64,000 nucleotides of DNA from Angiostrongylus vasorum (Eukaryota; Nematoda; Chromadorea; Rhabditida; Metastrongylidae). Where the stretch lies: the NCBI GenBank assembly GCA_018806985.1, contig JADANN010000224.1, positions 124,001-188,000 of the forward strand. Reading direction: 5' to 3'. The notes beneath the pieces were generated by a model. The model worked only from the letters and a program-made list of their open reading frames with translations. It was not told where the DNA came from and ran no database searches. Below are positions 22,480-34,477 of this stretch, piece after piece. How positions within the stretch are numbered: the first letter of the stretch is position 1; each line of letters starts with the position of its first letter. The position numbers and the translations under genes were made by a program.

Positions 22480-22764
22480 GGTCCGTAGAAGCAGCTGAGC
22501 TGCCGAGGTCTTCATCGTTCCTCTTATTATGCTTGATCATTTTCATGTTGAGACTTTTGGTATGAACTGTGGGAAACCAAAGAAGACTAATGTTTTTGTT
22601 TTAAAACTTATTAAAATTTTTAAAAGTTTTTGAGTTTTTAAAACAAAAAACATCACCTCTTCTTTGGTTTCCCACAGTTCATACCAAAACTGACAGCATG
22701 AAAATGATCAAGCACACTAAGAGAAACGATGAAGACCTCGGCACCTCAGCTGCTTCTACAGACC
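22480..22764. mobile_element. 285-bp hairpin MITE
   Basis: Arms 22480-22605 and about 22640-22764 are inverted repeats of roughly 125 bp with few mismatches: GGTCCGTAGAAGCAGCTGAG at the left end pairs with CTCAGCTGCTTCTACAGACC at the right. The loop is T/A-rich (about 35 bp). No frame or tRNA-like box is present. Target duplication not identified. Confidence 0.65.
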
Positions 22765-23149
22765 AAAAAACTCATTGGTGGATTCGGCTTCCACATCGTC
22801 CTTGAGTGGTCGCTTACTTTATCATTCCTACTTTCGTTTCTGATTTCGGTTTTAACATCTGTCCGAATCAACTAGTAGGAAGATCGAGCAAAGGATTCGT
22901 CGCCGAAAATACACCTCCCTCTGATCCACATCATGGTGAAGACATGGATACGCCATTGAAAGTTTACGTCAGGACTCCAAGGAAGACCAAGTTGCACGAC
23001 CAGCAATTGGCCAGCCTCACTACCCCGCACAGTGGGTGCTCCCGTCTATGACGTCAGGCGGTGAGACGACCGGTGAGAGGCCAGAAAATCTCCGGGTTAC
23101 ACAGGACGTCATTGGGACCGGACCTGACGAACACACGCACGACACGCCA

Positions 23150-23839
23150 TGGAGATTGTTTCTTACTATGCACGTATAATGCCAGAACACTCTCCACAGA
23201 CGCCGATCTTCACGCCCTTCTCGTAGCCGCAGATCGCATTAAATTCCACGTGATCGCATTACAAGAAACAAAAAATCAAGAAGACCGACATACGCCAACT
23301 AAACAACGGGGCCCTTGTGATCCGTGGAGAAAGGGTCCCCTTCACAAAATGTCGGCGGCGTAGGCTTTGTCGTCCACCCGTCCATTGTCCATCTCGTCGA
23401 CTCATACGAGATCGTTTCCCCTCGCATAGCCGTCCTCCGTCTTCAACTGTCGCACTATAAGAAGATCGCCATCATCAGTTGTTACTCACCGACCGACGCA
23501 GCTGATGAGTACGAATTAAATGCGTTCTACCATCAGTTAGAGGAAGTCATCCGCCATGATAAAGCATATCATAAATTTGTTGTCGGAGACTTCAACGCCA
23601 AAGTGGGAAAGGCCAACGAGAGCGAATACAGGATCGGAAATTTTGGATTAGGAGAAAGAAATGAGAATGGGAAAACCATCTCGCAAGACTCCCTGTCCGC
23701 ATCGCGTCTCTTCCACGAAAACTCGTTCTTCCAGAAGAAAGAAATCCTCCGCTTGACATGGGAGTATCCCAACGACATGGCTCATGCGGAGGTCGACCAC
23801 ATTCTGACAAACAGAAGATGGTGCCTACTTGACACGTAG
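23150..23839 (+). pseudogene. RTE endonuclease domain
   Basis: An APE-type endonuclease. It starts with LLCTYNARTLSTDADLHALL and VIALQETKNQEDRHTP. One frame break occurs near 23340, where [11 protein letters not shown] runs into [20 protein letters not shown]. It continues with [20 protein letters not shown], the catalytic-site motif [10 protein letters not shown], and ends [17 protein letters not shown]. In the family this domain nicks the target DNA to prime reverse transcription. The motifs are intact; the single frame break is the main defect. Confidence 0.8.
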
Positions 23840-24334
23840 GTAGTCCCGTCATTCTGTGCTGGTTCTGATCACCGCCTTCTTCGCGCTAAGGTTCGATTCA
23901 GCCGCAAGCTGGAAAGGAACTCTCTTCATCGACCACGAGGGAAAAAAGTTTAGCTGTATACGACGAGAACATTCTTGACGAAGTCCTATCCAAACGTGAC
24001 TGGCAGATTAAAGCAGATCCGACCGAAGACTATGAGCTGCTTGTCGAAGGACTGAGAAAGCTGTGCGGAATTCGCCTCAGTTCCTCAAGCAAGAAGACCG
24101 GATCATATCTTCATCACAACTAAGGACTTGCTCGAAAAGAGAAGGAAACTGAAGCTTGATCCTACTGCAACGCGTTTAACATGGCTAGTAATAAATGCCA
24201 GCTGCAGAAGAGCTTTGCAGGAAGATCTACAGCGGTACAAGTAGAAGAAACTACTGGAAGCAGCAGAGAAAAGAAGCAGTGTGAAAAAAGTGCCGTCGGG
24301 ACTTGTGTGATTATAATGTTCCACTGTCAGCCCT

Positions 24335-24815
24335 GATCACAGGTGTGTGCGGTGGGGAACGGACGCGCTATTGTCCTTTCCGGGGAGTAACGCGTTCACC
24401 ACCACACCATGCGGATCCTTCGTTTCGCATGTCTATCAGCTATTTCTATCGATCACTGCCATCAGAAATCATCCATGAACGGGATTGATCTGGGGAGCCC
24501 AAATCGGCAATGAACCCAGTTAAGCTGAGGATGTAGTCTAAATCACAATGCTAACTTTTTTTTTATTTACTGCCTATTACAATTCTTCACAGCAGGGTAT
24601 TACGTGTGACTCAACCACAAGGATGCGGGGATATTTAAAGGACGCGCATGGCGTGGTGGTGAACACGTTACTTCCTGGAAAGGACAATAGCGTATTCGTT
24701 CCCCACCGCAAACACCTGCGGTCCGGAGTTTTGCAAATATCTCAGCATCATTGTGGTTGTTTCAAAAATAATACCCTGCCATGAAAACTTGTAAAAGGCA
24801 GTAAGTAAAAAAGTG
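24335..24815. repeat. SINE family 3 composite inside the RTE LINE
   Basis: Inverted counterpart of 13160-13640, including both partial copies and their junction. It interrupts the LINE between the linker (LCDYNVPLSALI) and the reverse transcriptase. Its left edge lacks about 110 bp that are present in the sister copy at 13640-13735. Confidence 0.75.
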
Positions 24816-24839
24816 AACATCGTGGAGATGGGATCGTCA

Positions 24840-25740
24840 AAACTTCACGCCTTGATATGGATTTAACAGCGGAAACGTTCTACACCAATTTTTTCCGCCC
24901 CACAATTCCCGTTCCAGACCCTAATATCATCGCTGGAGAAAAACCACCCAGAATTCTTCTGTCGGAGGTTCGAGTTGAGATAGAAAGCATGTAAACAGGC
25001 GCAGCTCCAGGACCAGACAATGTCACTGCCGGTCTCCTTAGAGCTGGAGGCCACAATTTACATGTAGTTCTCGCAAATCATATAACAGCCTACCTTCAAA
25101 AGGGAAAAAACCCAGACCAGTGGAGGACGTCGCGCACGGTCATCCTGCCCAGGGAAGGAGACCGAAGGGATCTTCGTAACTATCATCCCATACACTTGTT
25201 GAGTGTACTCTACGAGCTCTTCACAAATATTATCCTCTCGGGCATATCAGGGACATTGGATGAGGCGCAACCAGTCGAGCAAGCAGGATTTCGAAAAGGA
25301 TTTCGCTGCATGGACCACATCCAAACCGTGTCCAGAGTCATCGAATTTTGTCGGGAGTACCACTTGCCTCTAGTGCTAACCTTTGTCGACTATGAAAAAA
25401 GTGTTTGACAGTGTCGAAACGAATGCAATCCTATCAGCGCTCGTCGACCAAGGAGTGGACCCATCCTACATAAGAACTCTGTGCGACTGCTATCGGAACT
25501 GCACTACGAAAATACAGCTTTTCCATCTACCTCTTACCATACCCATAGAAAAAGGGGTTCGACAGGACGACACAACATCGCCAAAGCTGTGCAGTACCGC
25601 ACTGCAGTGGATCGTGACGTGACTCGATTGGGATGAGAAGGGCATACGTATTGATGGAATAATCCTATCAGACCTTCGTTTTGCCGACGACATCGTCATT
25701 TTCTCCAGAAGTACTAGCGAAGCAGAGATGACAATCAACG
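24840..25740 (+). pseudogene. RTE reverse transcriptase domain
   Basis: The domain reads TSRTVILPREGDRRDLRNYH, LLSVLYELFTNIILS, QAGFRKGFRCMDHI and VLTFVDYEK. A frame break at the A6 run 25395-25400 interrupts it; with five As it would read YEKVFDSV. Next come VRQDDTTSPKLCSTALQW, a second break after LQWIVT, and LRFADDIVIFSRSTSEAEM with the catalytic Asp pair. The motifs fit RTE reverse transcriptases. Both breaks are shared with the inverted copy at 12-13 kb. Confidence 0.8.
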
Positions 25741-26599
25741 AGCTCAACGAAGCGGGGGAAAAAAATCGGACTGTGGATAAATCGAAAGAAAACCCAGTTT
25801 ATGAAAAAACCCATGTTGCGAAGGCGAAAAAAAATTGAATTGGATGGGTCTCTCATTGCAGAAACGACCTCGTACGTACACACTGGCGATCAGTGAACAT
25901 GTAAAACAACAGGAAGGAGGGACTAGAAAGAAGATGGGAAGCAGCTTGGGCCGCATTCGGGCCTCTCAAAGAAGCCACCGACCAACTGAAGGACCCGAAA
26001 ATCCGCACTCATCTTTTAGTTTCTACGTTCCCCCCAGTGCTCTGTTATGTTGCGGAGACGTGGGTTAATACTTCAACTACGGCAAGAATGCTTCGCACTT
26101 TTCACAAGGCGCTTGAGCGATGTCTTCTGAAATATAACCGGCACTCTGAATGTCTAGCCGGAATGCAAGCTCTGGTCTTCGAAATCTTTCACATCTTCGA
26201 GATCCAGGAGATTATACATCGATAGCGAAACATAGATGGGCCGGTCACATAATGAGAAGAACGGACGCCAGATGGACGAAAAGAACAGTAGAGTGGACTC
26301 CAAGAGAATGCAAATGTCCCCCAGGACGACCACCTACACGTTGGGCGGACGTATTCGTTAACAAAGTTAGTCAGCTGTACCCGCAGCTGCAGTTGTTTTA
26401 CAGATCACGGTATGAGACTCACACGCGCAACCATGCACGAACAAGACCACCACCATGGACTACGACTGCGAGAGAAAGGAACGAATGGCATTTGTGCTGC
26501 GGTCCGCACAACTCGTGATGACGGACCGTCCAAGTGTCCAAGTAAGTAAAAGATGCAAACTTTCAAAGTCAGAGCTCCATACCCGTGCAAAAAAATTGG

Positions 26600-26890
26600 G
26601 GATGAGTTGCGCGGTGGGTAAAAGTACCCCTAAAAATATAAACGTGCCTGTAGGTTCGAGCAGACGTTTTGAACTTAGCAATCCTAGCATTCCTCCAAGG
26701 TCGGCAATTTGGTAACACACCTGTCTGGAATTATAAAAAATAACGAAAAGATACACCGCCGGGCTCCGCAAGTCATTGTATGGATCATATATACATCCAA
26801 TCACCTCCGCGATGCTATGAATGGCTTCGAATGGGTGGCGAATCTCACGTTGATTGATCAACTCCGGAGGCTTTATCCTTCGGAGGCTTC
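26600..26890 (+). repeat. diverged SINE family 1 copy
   Basis: Head TTGCGCGGTGGGTAAAAG with GTAGGTTCGAGCAG as box B, then CCAAGGTCGGCAATTTGGTA, CCGCAAGTCATTGTATGGAT, CATCCAATCACCTCCGCGAT and GGAGGCTTTATCCTT. Same order as other SINE-1 copies but clearly more diverged. It directly follows the LINE 3' end. Confidence 0.6.
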
Positions 26891-28014
26891 ATCTTCATCA
26901 GGGAAAATATATCAGCACGTTGTGCATTGTTTTTTATTCACATCGAAAACTGAAGAAAAGATCTCTTTCAGACAACTTCGACATTTGTCTTGTGAACACT
27001 AGAACAATGAAATCTCAGACGATATCCACCTTTTAAAAAACCGCGTCGATAAAAACTCAGGGGCTCATCAACAAGTGCACCTTAAAGCAGCTGATTACAT
27101 GGGTAATATCATAGTAAAGTTACTGAAATATACAGGTTTTTTGGCGTTATTTGCTCGTACGTTAGCCCAACAACTAGTTGCAATATCCATATGGTGTGTT
27201 TGGATACTTCTGCAGAATTTTTTTCATGGCTTTCTCCCTATTGTGACAAACTCTTCGGTTTTTACCGTCGATAGTCTTTTGTGTTCGTCCATTGACCTGA
27301 TTTTGTGCATTATATACATTTGCACCATTTCTATACGATTGTACGTGTGTATGTGGGTATATGAGTGAAAGTTGTATGCTTAAGCCGAGTGTATACTCTG
27401 ATGACACACAGAGCCATCATGTCGAGCTCGTTTCCATTCTATGATGATTAACAGAATTTCCCTATGATTCAGCCCGACCATCGATACCGAACTTCACGGC
27501 ACGCAAAGCAAAGAGAAGAAAACAAACATGCACAGTAACACAAATAGCAGCCATAAGTGCTATAAAGCTCTGCCAGGCAGTCTTGTTCTAAAAATGAATG
27601 TGGAAGCGAAGACTGCAAAAATGCAGTGAAAAACTTGACGATACTGCTTTTTTTTAAAATGATCTGCCATCATCTCTATCCTGTCGATCCCAGTTGTTGC
27701 TGCATTCGATTCGCTTTCCTCGCATTCATTGTCCCTAAGGCCCTCGAACATGCCTCATGTTGTCTCGGATACTCTTTCAGGATTTCGTTTTCTTCGTGAT
27801 TGTCGTAGGATGCCAGTCGAATCGATTCTCGTTGCAGTCTTGGAAATAGTTAGGCTAAGGCGCCGTCACGTGGATTGGAGTAGAGCGTTGGAAAGTGGGT
27901 AGAACGAGAACACTGCTTCATGATGGGCTGCATCACTAGCCACTGCTCTATCACGTTGACCCTATTATTGCTGTTGCCGTTTATTTATTTCTTCAACATC
28001 TACTCAATTATGAT

Positions 28015-28018
<4 letters not shown>
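26891..28018. other. no recognisable gene
   Basis: AT-rich sequence with T-rich random frames. No exon chain or known repeat was recognised. Confidence 0.3.

Positions 28019-28053
<35 letters not shown>
28019..28053. repeat. (TA)n microsatellite
   Basis: About 17 uninterrupted TA units. Similar TA-rich tracts lie at 28326-28376 and 28650-28716, bracketing the SINE copies. Confidence 0.9.
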
Positions 28054-28057
<4 letters not shown>

Positions 28058-28065
28058 TTCCTATA

Positions 28066-28320
28066 TACTTAGTTAGTTGCATATTTGGATGGCCCGTCCT
28101 CACTTGTTGTGGGAGCTTCAGCATTATCTCCATCTTTCGGAGTTTTGGTGGTTTGGTCATTGTGGTTCCGTGGAGTCACGAGGTTAGCCAGGCCAAAGTC
28201 TGCCCATGTCGTCACCACCAGAGGGTAGTCACTACCGTTGTGGATCAGATGGGGATTTGCTACCATGCGACTCATTTGGTACCAGGACGGTGGCGGATAC
28301 TGGTATTGGTTTACTCCTGG
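28066..28320 (-). repeat. SINE family 2 copy, 5'-truncated
   Basis: Minus-oriented: the tail (GGATGGCCCGTCCTCACTTG) lies at the left. It is followed by CCGTGGAGTCACGAGGTTAG, GTCGTCACCACCAGAGG, GGGGATTTGCTACCATGCGA and GGTACCAGGACGGTGG. The head is missing beyond about 28320. Confidence 0.7.
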
Positions 28321-28387
28321 CTTGTGGTATATATATACATATATATATATATATACAAATATATATATATATATACAAACGGTAAAA

Positions 28388-28650
28388 GGATGAAGCTACC
28401 GGCGTTGACCAATCTCTGAGAGATGCGCTATGAATTCGACTTCATTGAGGAGGTGATTGAATACCTATCTGGCCTTTGCAATGACTCGTGGCGGCCTACC
28501 AATGTAGAGCCACTGCTGCTATCATCCCAGACAAGTATGGTAGCAATTTGCCGACCTCGAAAGGATAGAAGGATTGATGAGCCACGGGTGCGCGAATCGG
28601 TCCTATGTGTATTGAAGGGCGCCTTCGACCACTGCGCCACAGGCGCCCCA
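28388..28650 (-). repeat. SINE family 1 copy
   Basis: Reverse of the SINE-1 consensus: GCGTTGACCAATCTCTGAGA, TGATTGAATACCTATCTGGC, CTATCATCCCAGACAAGT, then the tRNA-like head ending GACCACTGCGCCACAGGCGC. Flanked on both sides by TA repeats. Confidence 0.75.
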
Positions 28651-28682
28651 TATATACAAATATATATCCTTCTAGCAGGGCG

Positions 28683-28717
<35 letters not shown>

Positions 28718-28739
28718 CTCCACGACTCGTTTAGGTAAA

Positions 28740-30640
28740 GGTTTTATAACTCTGGGGTCTGAGGTCTAGCTCTAGCTATCCGACGGAAATCTTCAGAAAA
28801 ATAGACCCATGCAGAATTTCATTTAAACTATTGAATGTTACATTTTTTAATAGATAGTCAGCTTGCCATTTCTCTTAGAATGCCTTCAGTTCACTTGTTT
28901 GGAAATTATTTTCTATGAATATCGAACTAGCAACTAAGGAGACGATAGAGCTACTTCTGAAGACCACGGAAGGTTTTCTTAGAAAGGCATTCGAAGCAAT
29001 AACACGACCGTGTTGTCATCCATTCAGAAGGGATCATTGATCGGGCTACCGATATATCTGTGTTTTTAAGGAAAAATGGATTTCTAGTCTTAAAATGTCT
29101 AACAGCACGGTTTTGGATAAGAAAAATATTATAGAAAACGATAATCATCAACTATTCCCCACTTAAATAAGAACGAATTAAAGAAAATGGAGGAATATAG
29201 ACGATTATTTATACTTGTTTAGGAAGGACCTTAGCGCGGTTACAGCATGGATCGTGAAATTGGTGTAGAATTAGTTCACAGGACTCACAACTCACTAAGA
29301 GCTCTCATTGAAACTCAATCAACGGAACAAACTCGCTAGCTTAAATGAATTAACTCCCTACCAAAGGATAATGGTTTATCAAGAATGAACATTATTCACA
29401 ATGAGTTCAGTTTTTAAAAAAATTCCCACAACCATTTGGTACATAGTCGACATCAAATCTGACAATTGATGCCCCTCATTGACAGTGATGCCTTGTTGAT
29501 GCATTGAAGAAGATCACTGAGAAAAGACTGAGATACACTGGTAGTACTAGTATCCAAACAGCAAACAACCAGAGTAGGTGGACGAGTGGCGCAGTCAACT
29601 TGTATTCCGACAACGATATTAAAGGCTCTTGGAACAAAGCACTACCAATAAAGTAGGCCTACAGTGTCGGTCATCGATAGAATTTACACATCACCAGTCC
29701 ATGTTGCCTTCTAGCTCTATTACAAAGTGACCTGCTGTTGCACCTCTTAGAACTCGGCTACTTCTGTGAATGACGGTCATGCACGAAAAATATGTGCAGG
29801 ATTGAGGTATAGGTTAAGACAGATTATTTAGTTACCCAAGGAAAAGAATAGAACTCATATGCAGAACTAAATCAATACAAGAGTGATTGTTTAATAAAAT
29901 TTATCCACTAAATTCTGACTTAGATAACAATGAGTTTAAATAAATGTATTATGACAAGTAAACGTAATGAATGACGAACAAAAATCATGAAATCTTCATT
30001 TGAGGTACAAAAAGTTGACGAAGTACACATTATTAGTAACCAAATTCTGAGCAATGATCGCGAAATTGATTAGGTAACAAAAAATGGTTTTATACGACCA
30101 AACAATTACTTATATCGTGGAATACACCTCTATTTCTTCTACTGTTTAGCGGTTCACCGTCGTGCGGGAATGTTCTTGGTTAGGGCACCGAATTGCGTAC
30201 GGTTCACAACAGGATGCTCATCCCAAGACAAGGTAACCCAATTTTTCAACCGAAACTCCCGCTTTGAGTAAACATGTACTAAAACTCGCTAATATCTTAA
30301 AATTAAATCTGGTCACAAAACTGCAAACCTTACTCTGACCTACAAAGAACAGTGATGACTAACTGGGGGCACTCTCACACACCTAACACGGGGCTTTGTG
30401 AAAAAAAACTCTCCCAGTCATCGAAATACTAGTTAAATAAAAACTTTCCTGGTTTTCGCACAATTGGTGAAGAAAAGTCATACAATTTTCGATGTACAGA
30501 ACTCGATTCATTCTTATTCCGTAGAAATGGAGTTGGAATGAAGTCAAAATGAATTTTAAGTGAGTTCATAATGTCACGAATGGGCGCAAACTAACGCACA
30601 TTCAAGAGTGATGGGATTCATTAGATGAAGGTGATGAGAT
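28740..30640. other. no recognisable gene
   Basis: About 1.9 kb of AT-rich sequence without supported exons. A short box-A-like GACGAGTGGCGCAGTCAAC near 29580 may be a relic SINE-1 head. The 3' flank of the large minus-strand gene begins at its right end. Confidence 0.35.
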
Positions 30641-30655
30641 CGAGTGCGCCGTTTA

Positions 30656-33600
30656 TCATCTTCCGGACACCGAATGTTTCGCCGCCGTGGATAATGTGTC
30701 GGCACGTGGCTTCCGATTCCTCTTCATAATTGTGTCCTTGCACAACGACATCGGTCTTTTTGTATTGTTCTTGCGAAAATACAAGTTACATGCGCTGCAA
30801 TACAGAAACTCAACGAACAAGTCAAAGGCATAAACTACAGTAGACGTTAAATACACATACGCCGAAAATCAGCTTTACCGTAACTCATGACTGACCTTTA
30901 AGCTGTTGTTGTTTTGTTGCGTTAAAGAAAGATCGTAAATTTTAAGCAAATTAGATCCGTAACTATACTAAGATTCTAATGCTATTATAGTGATAGGTAA
31001 TGCGAGAATGATCATGTTCCATTGTCACACCCATTTGGAATATTTTCAGACGACACTTCGCTGCAAATATGACAACACCGCAATAGTTTTTTGTATCAGG
31101 ATCAACACAACACCTTATTCGACACAAGTAGGAAATACAAATCGTAATAGGTGGTTTCAGGGGCGGATAGCACAGTGGCAGTGATGTCTGTCATCACGGA
31201 CATGGTGCTAGTTTGATTCTGCTCCGGGCCAACCAAGCCTTTCATCCCTCCAGGGTCGGGAAATTAGTACCGGACATCTCTATGAAAAAATCATTCCCTA
31301 CAATTCACCTGGGAACGCTCCAGCCTGGTTATCTCAGGACTCCAGGAAGGATTGCTCAATCAGCATTCTACAACATTCAAGATGAAATGGAAATCCTCAA
31401 GCAGCAACCGAAGCTACACGTAAAAGCTGGAAGATCTTGGTGGACAATGGATTCGAGGAAACGAATCGAATGTGAGGAGTGCTGGGATCCGCACAGTAGA
31501 CGTGAAGACGGATCAAACAAAATGAAAAATAAATTTAAGAAGATTAAGTAGCTTCACTTGGCCAAATCGGTATGGTAGCGCTAAAATTCGGCATGTAACT
31601 CGATAAGCTTTAACAATTCGTGATTAAAAGGTAGTCTTCAATGGAGTTAAGTCAACCATCGAGAAAAAAAGTTAAGGCATTTCAATAGACTCAATTAAGA
31701 TCACTTCTAGTTCTTATATTTTAAGAACGAATGGTATCGAATGGCGAGGGGGGATTACCGCAAAACAGAGTTTAGTAAAATGTGTGTCACGGTCGTCTGA
31801 TAACGTCGTGGTTTTCACATCACCGCTTTTTTTCTCTCATACTGGAAAGGCAAGAAGAGGAGCATGACGTAGTCGCATAACTTGACATATTCACTTATTG
31901 CTAGCTCAGATATACCTGAGTCGATGGAGTCCTTCATCTTCTCCGTTTTACTTAGAACCATTTTTCAGTATGGTGATCGAAGTTCTGGAAACAATTTTAA
32001 TCTCTGGGCTTTTTTTCCTACTCACTTGCATTCGATTTCTCCAGTTTTTGCTCTTCTCCACAGTGTTGTTTCAGTTGTTTTGCAATTAGCACATATTGAA
32101 TTCGAATGACACGGTACAGCCTCAATTTTTGTATGATGAGGAAACACAAAAGACTATAAAAAAAAGTAAAAAAAAGAGTAAAATGAAATGCAGGATGAAA
32201 ACGTTGTACACATTCCGCCTTACCTGAATGCGTTTCTTCGGCTTGTTCTGCGGAAAAAGCTGCTTTGATGTGGCTGTAGCAGTGGTAGCGGTGGTGTTTG
32301 TTTGATATGCTGGATCTTGTGGTGGTGGTGAATAACTGTTCGGTAGATAGTCTATGGATGGATGTGACTGTGATAAGTAGGCAGTTGAAGGTATGGAGAA
32401 CAAAGTAGGTAGTTGTGATGCTGTGCTACTAACTTCAAGCTCACTTCGTGATGATGACGGATACATTCGCATCTGAGAATCGAACTACCGAACTGCGATG
32501 AATGATGAATAAAGAAAGAAAAAAGAAGAAAAAATGAAGAGAAACAACATTAAAAAATCAATGTTAGATTCTGAAGAGGTCCTTTAATGATATGCGATCC
32601 TTCAGCAATTATGTACAAGAAATTTTTCTGACTGTAACCATCACATCTCAATAAGTGCAACCCACTCAGTTATTCGTCGAGAGCCGTGGAGTGTTTTCAT
32701 AGGGTTTTAATCAAGATGCTGAGAGATAACAACGTAATCCCGTTTAGAATACTGCTTATTCGAAGATAGTAATAAACAGTGCTTTACTTACATATGGGAC
32801 TAATCGTACCGTACTGTGAATGACGTTATTGGTATTGTAATGTCTTGCGGAAATTGATGGATGTGAAAATATTTCACTGTTTGCAATTAAGTGCTGTCGA
32901 TACTATACGTGTGATATAAACGCTTAAAAAGACGTTAAGCAAGCAAACGCCCACGTAAGAGAATATAAAAGAAGTATTGAACCTTAACGTGAAAGAAAAA
33001 ATATTTCCGCTGATATTAATTGAGCATCGACTAATAAACGAATATTGTAAAGCTTACTGGCTGCATATCATACAGTAAGACGTTCATCGGATTACTGTAC
33101 GGTAGATCACACAGCGATGATGAATTACATTCAAAAGTAGCATGATCGCTTTCGTAGAGTTTCTTATTGGCTGCTAACGAACAAACGCTAGCATTCATAT
33201 GAATTTGGTGAGAATCCATAATATGATGAATTGATCTGAAATTACTGACACCACATGCTACAGTAGTAGTAGGGTCAGTTAATCCCGTACAGAAACCTCA
33301 TAAGTAGTTCATACTTCTTCGAATTAAATTGTACTTAATGAACAGAAGAAACAGAAAACAAATGGCAACGAATCTTTAACGTACTCCTTTGCAAAGAAAT
33401 CGTGGTACGGATCACTTGTTGAGTGGCATTCATGAATATTGTGCTCTCTTGTCATCATTTTATCGATACTGTACGGATCAGTAGGAAGTGTATGTTCGAA
33501 AAAAAAGACACGTTTATATAAATGTGTATTGAATGTGAACACTACGAAGGAATTTCTTAACCAATTTAAAACTGAAGCAGCTCACCGTAGAACTCTGTCG

Positions 33601-34406
33601 AACCCTGACTAACACGCATCGCTGATATTGAAGTCGTGAAATTGTAATAATCTAAACTGCTAGATTGCGAGGAATTGTCATAACCTGCGGAATAGTGTCC
33701 CAAAAAGCGACGACCGCATAGACAAATACACGAATAAATGCACAACAATGGATGATGTGTGTATGTTTGTGTATGCGTGTGTCTGTATGTATTTGTGCGT
33801 GTATTCTATGTATGGATATGCGTCTGTGTGTATATATAGATATATGTATGTGACTTTTTATATGGATGTGGTTTTGTGTCTGTATATCTGTACGTGACTA
33901 CTGCATGTGTACAAGTGTATTTGTGAACATTTAGGTGTGTGTGTTGAAATGTTGGCATGTTGAAGACGATTTTGAAAAGATGCTGGTTTTAGAACAGGGC
34001 GTGCTCGATGTCGAACGAAATTTTTATTGTATTTGAACATCGTAAATTTAAGCATCGTGAAAGGTATACGTGGATGGCAGCTCATACCTTTTCCGTAAGC
34101 AAACATAGAAAACTCTTACTCAGACCAAGCAGCCAGAAATGAAAGTCAAAGCGCTTGAGGTTGTCTGGGCGCCCCTCTAATCCCCAGAGTGCATTGGATG
34201 ATTTGTTATCGTTTAAGGTTTTATATCGATGCGTATGTGTTTGTTTGCATAAAAATATGTGATGACACAAAAGTTTTTAATGTTAATCACTTGGCAATTC
34301 GATGATAATTTGATAACAACACATGGGTGCAGGATCTGAGTGCAATACAAAATACGAGAATTGGCAATGAGTATCGATATGACACGATGACATGCTGGTG
34401 GTGGTG

Positions 34407-34477
<71 letters not shown>

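Larger units (their letters stand above)
22800..26560 (+). mobile_element. nearly full-length RTE LINE with a SINE insertion
   Basis: Plus-strand RTE with endonuclease (23150-23839), linker (to 24330), a SINE-3 composite inserted at 24335-24815, reverse transcriptase (24840-25740) and C-terminal region (25740-26500). The 3' tail reads GCGGTCCGCACAACTCGTGA, then GACGGACCGTCCAAGTGTCC and AAGTAAGTAA. This tail is shared with SINE family 2. Several single-base breaks make it inactive as read. Its 3' half and SINE insert are repeated inverted at 11451-13640. Confidence 0.85.

Noticed and set aside
28019..28716. Regularly spaced TA tracts considered as a CRISPR-like or satellite array
   Set aside because: The units between them are different SINE copies, not spacers or monomers.
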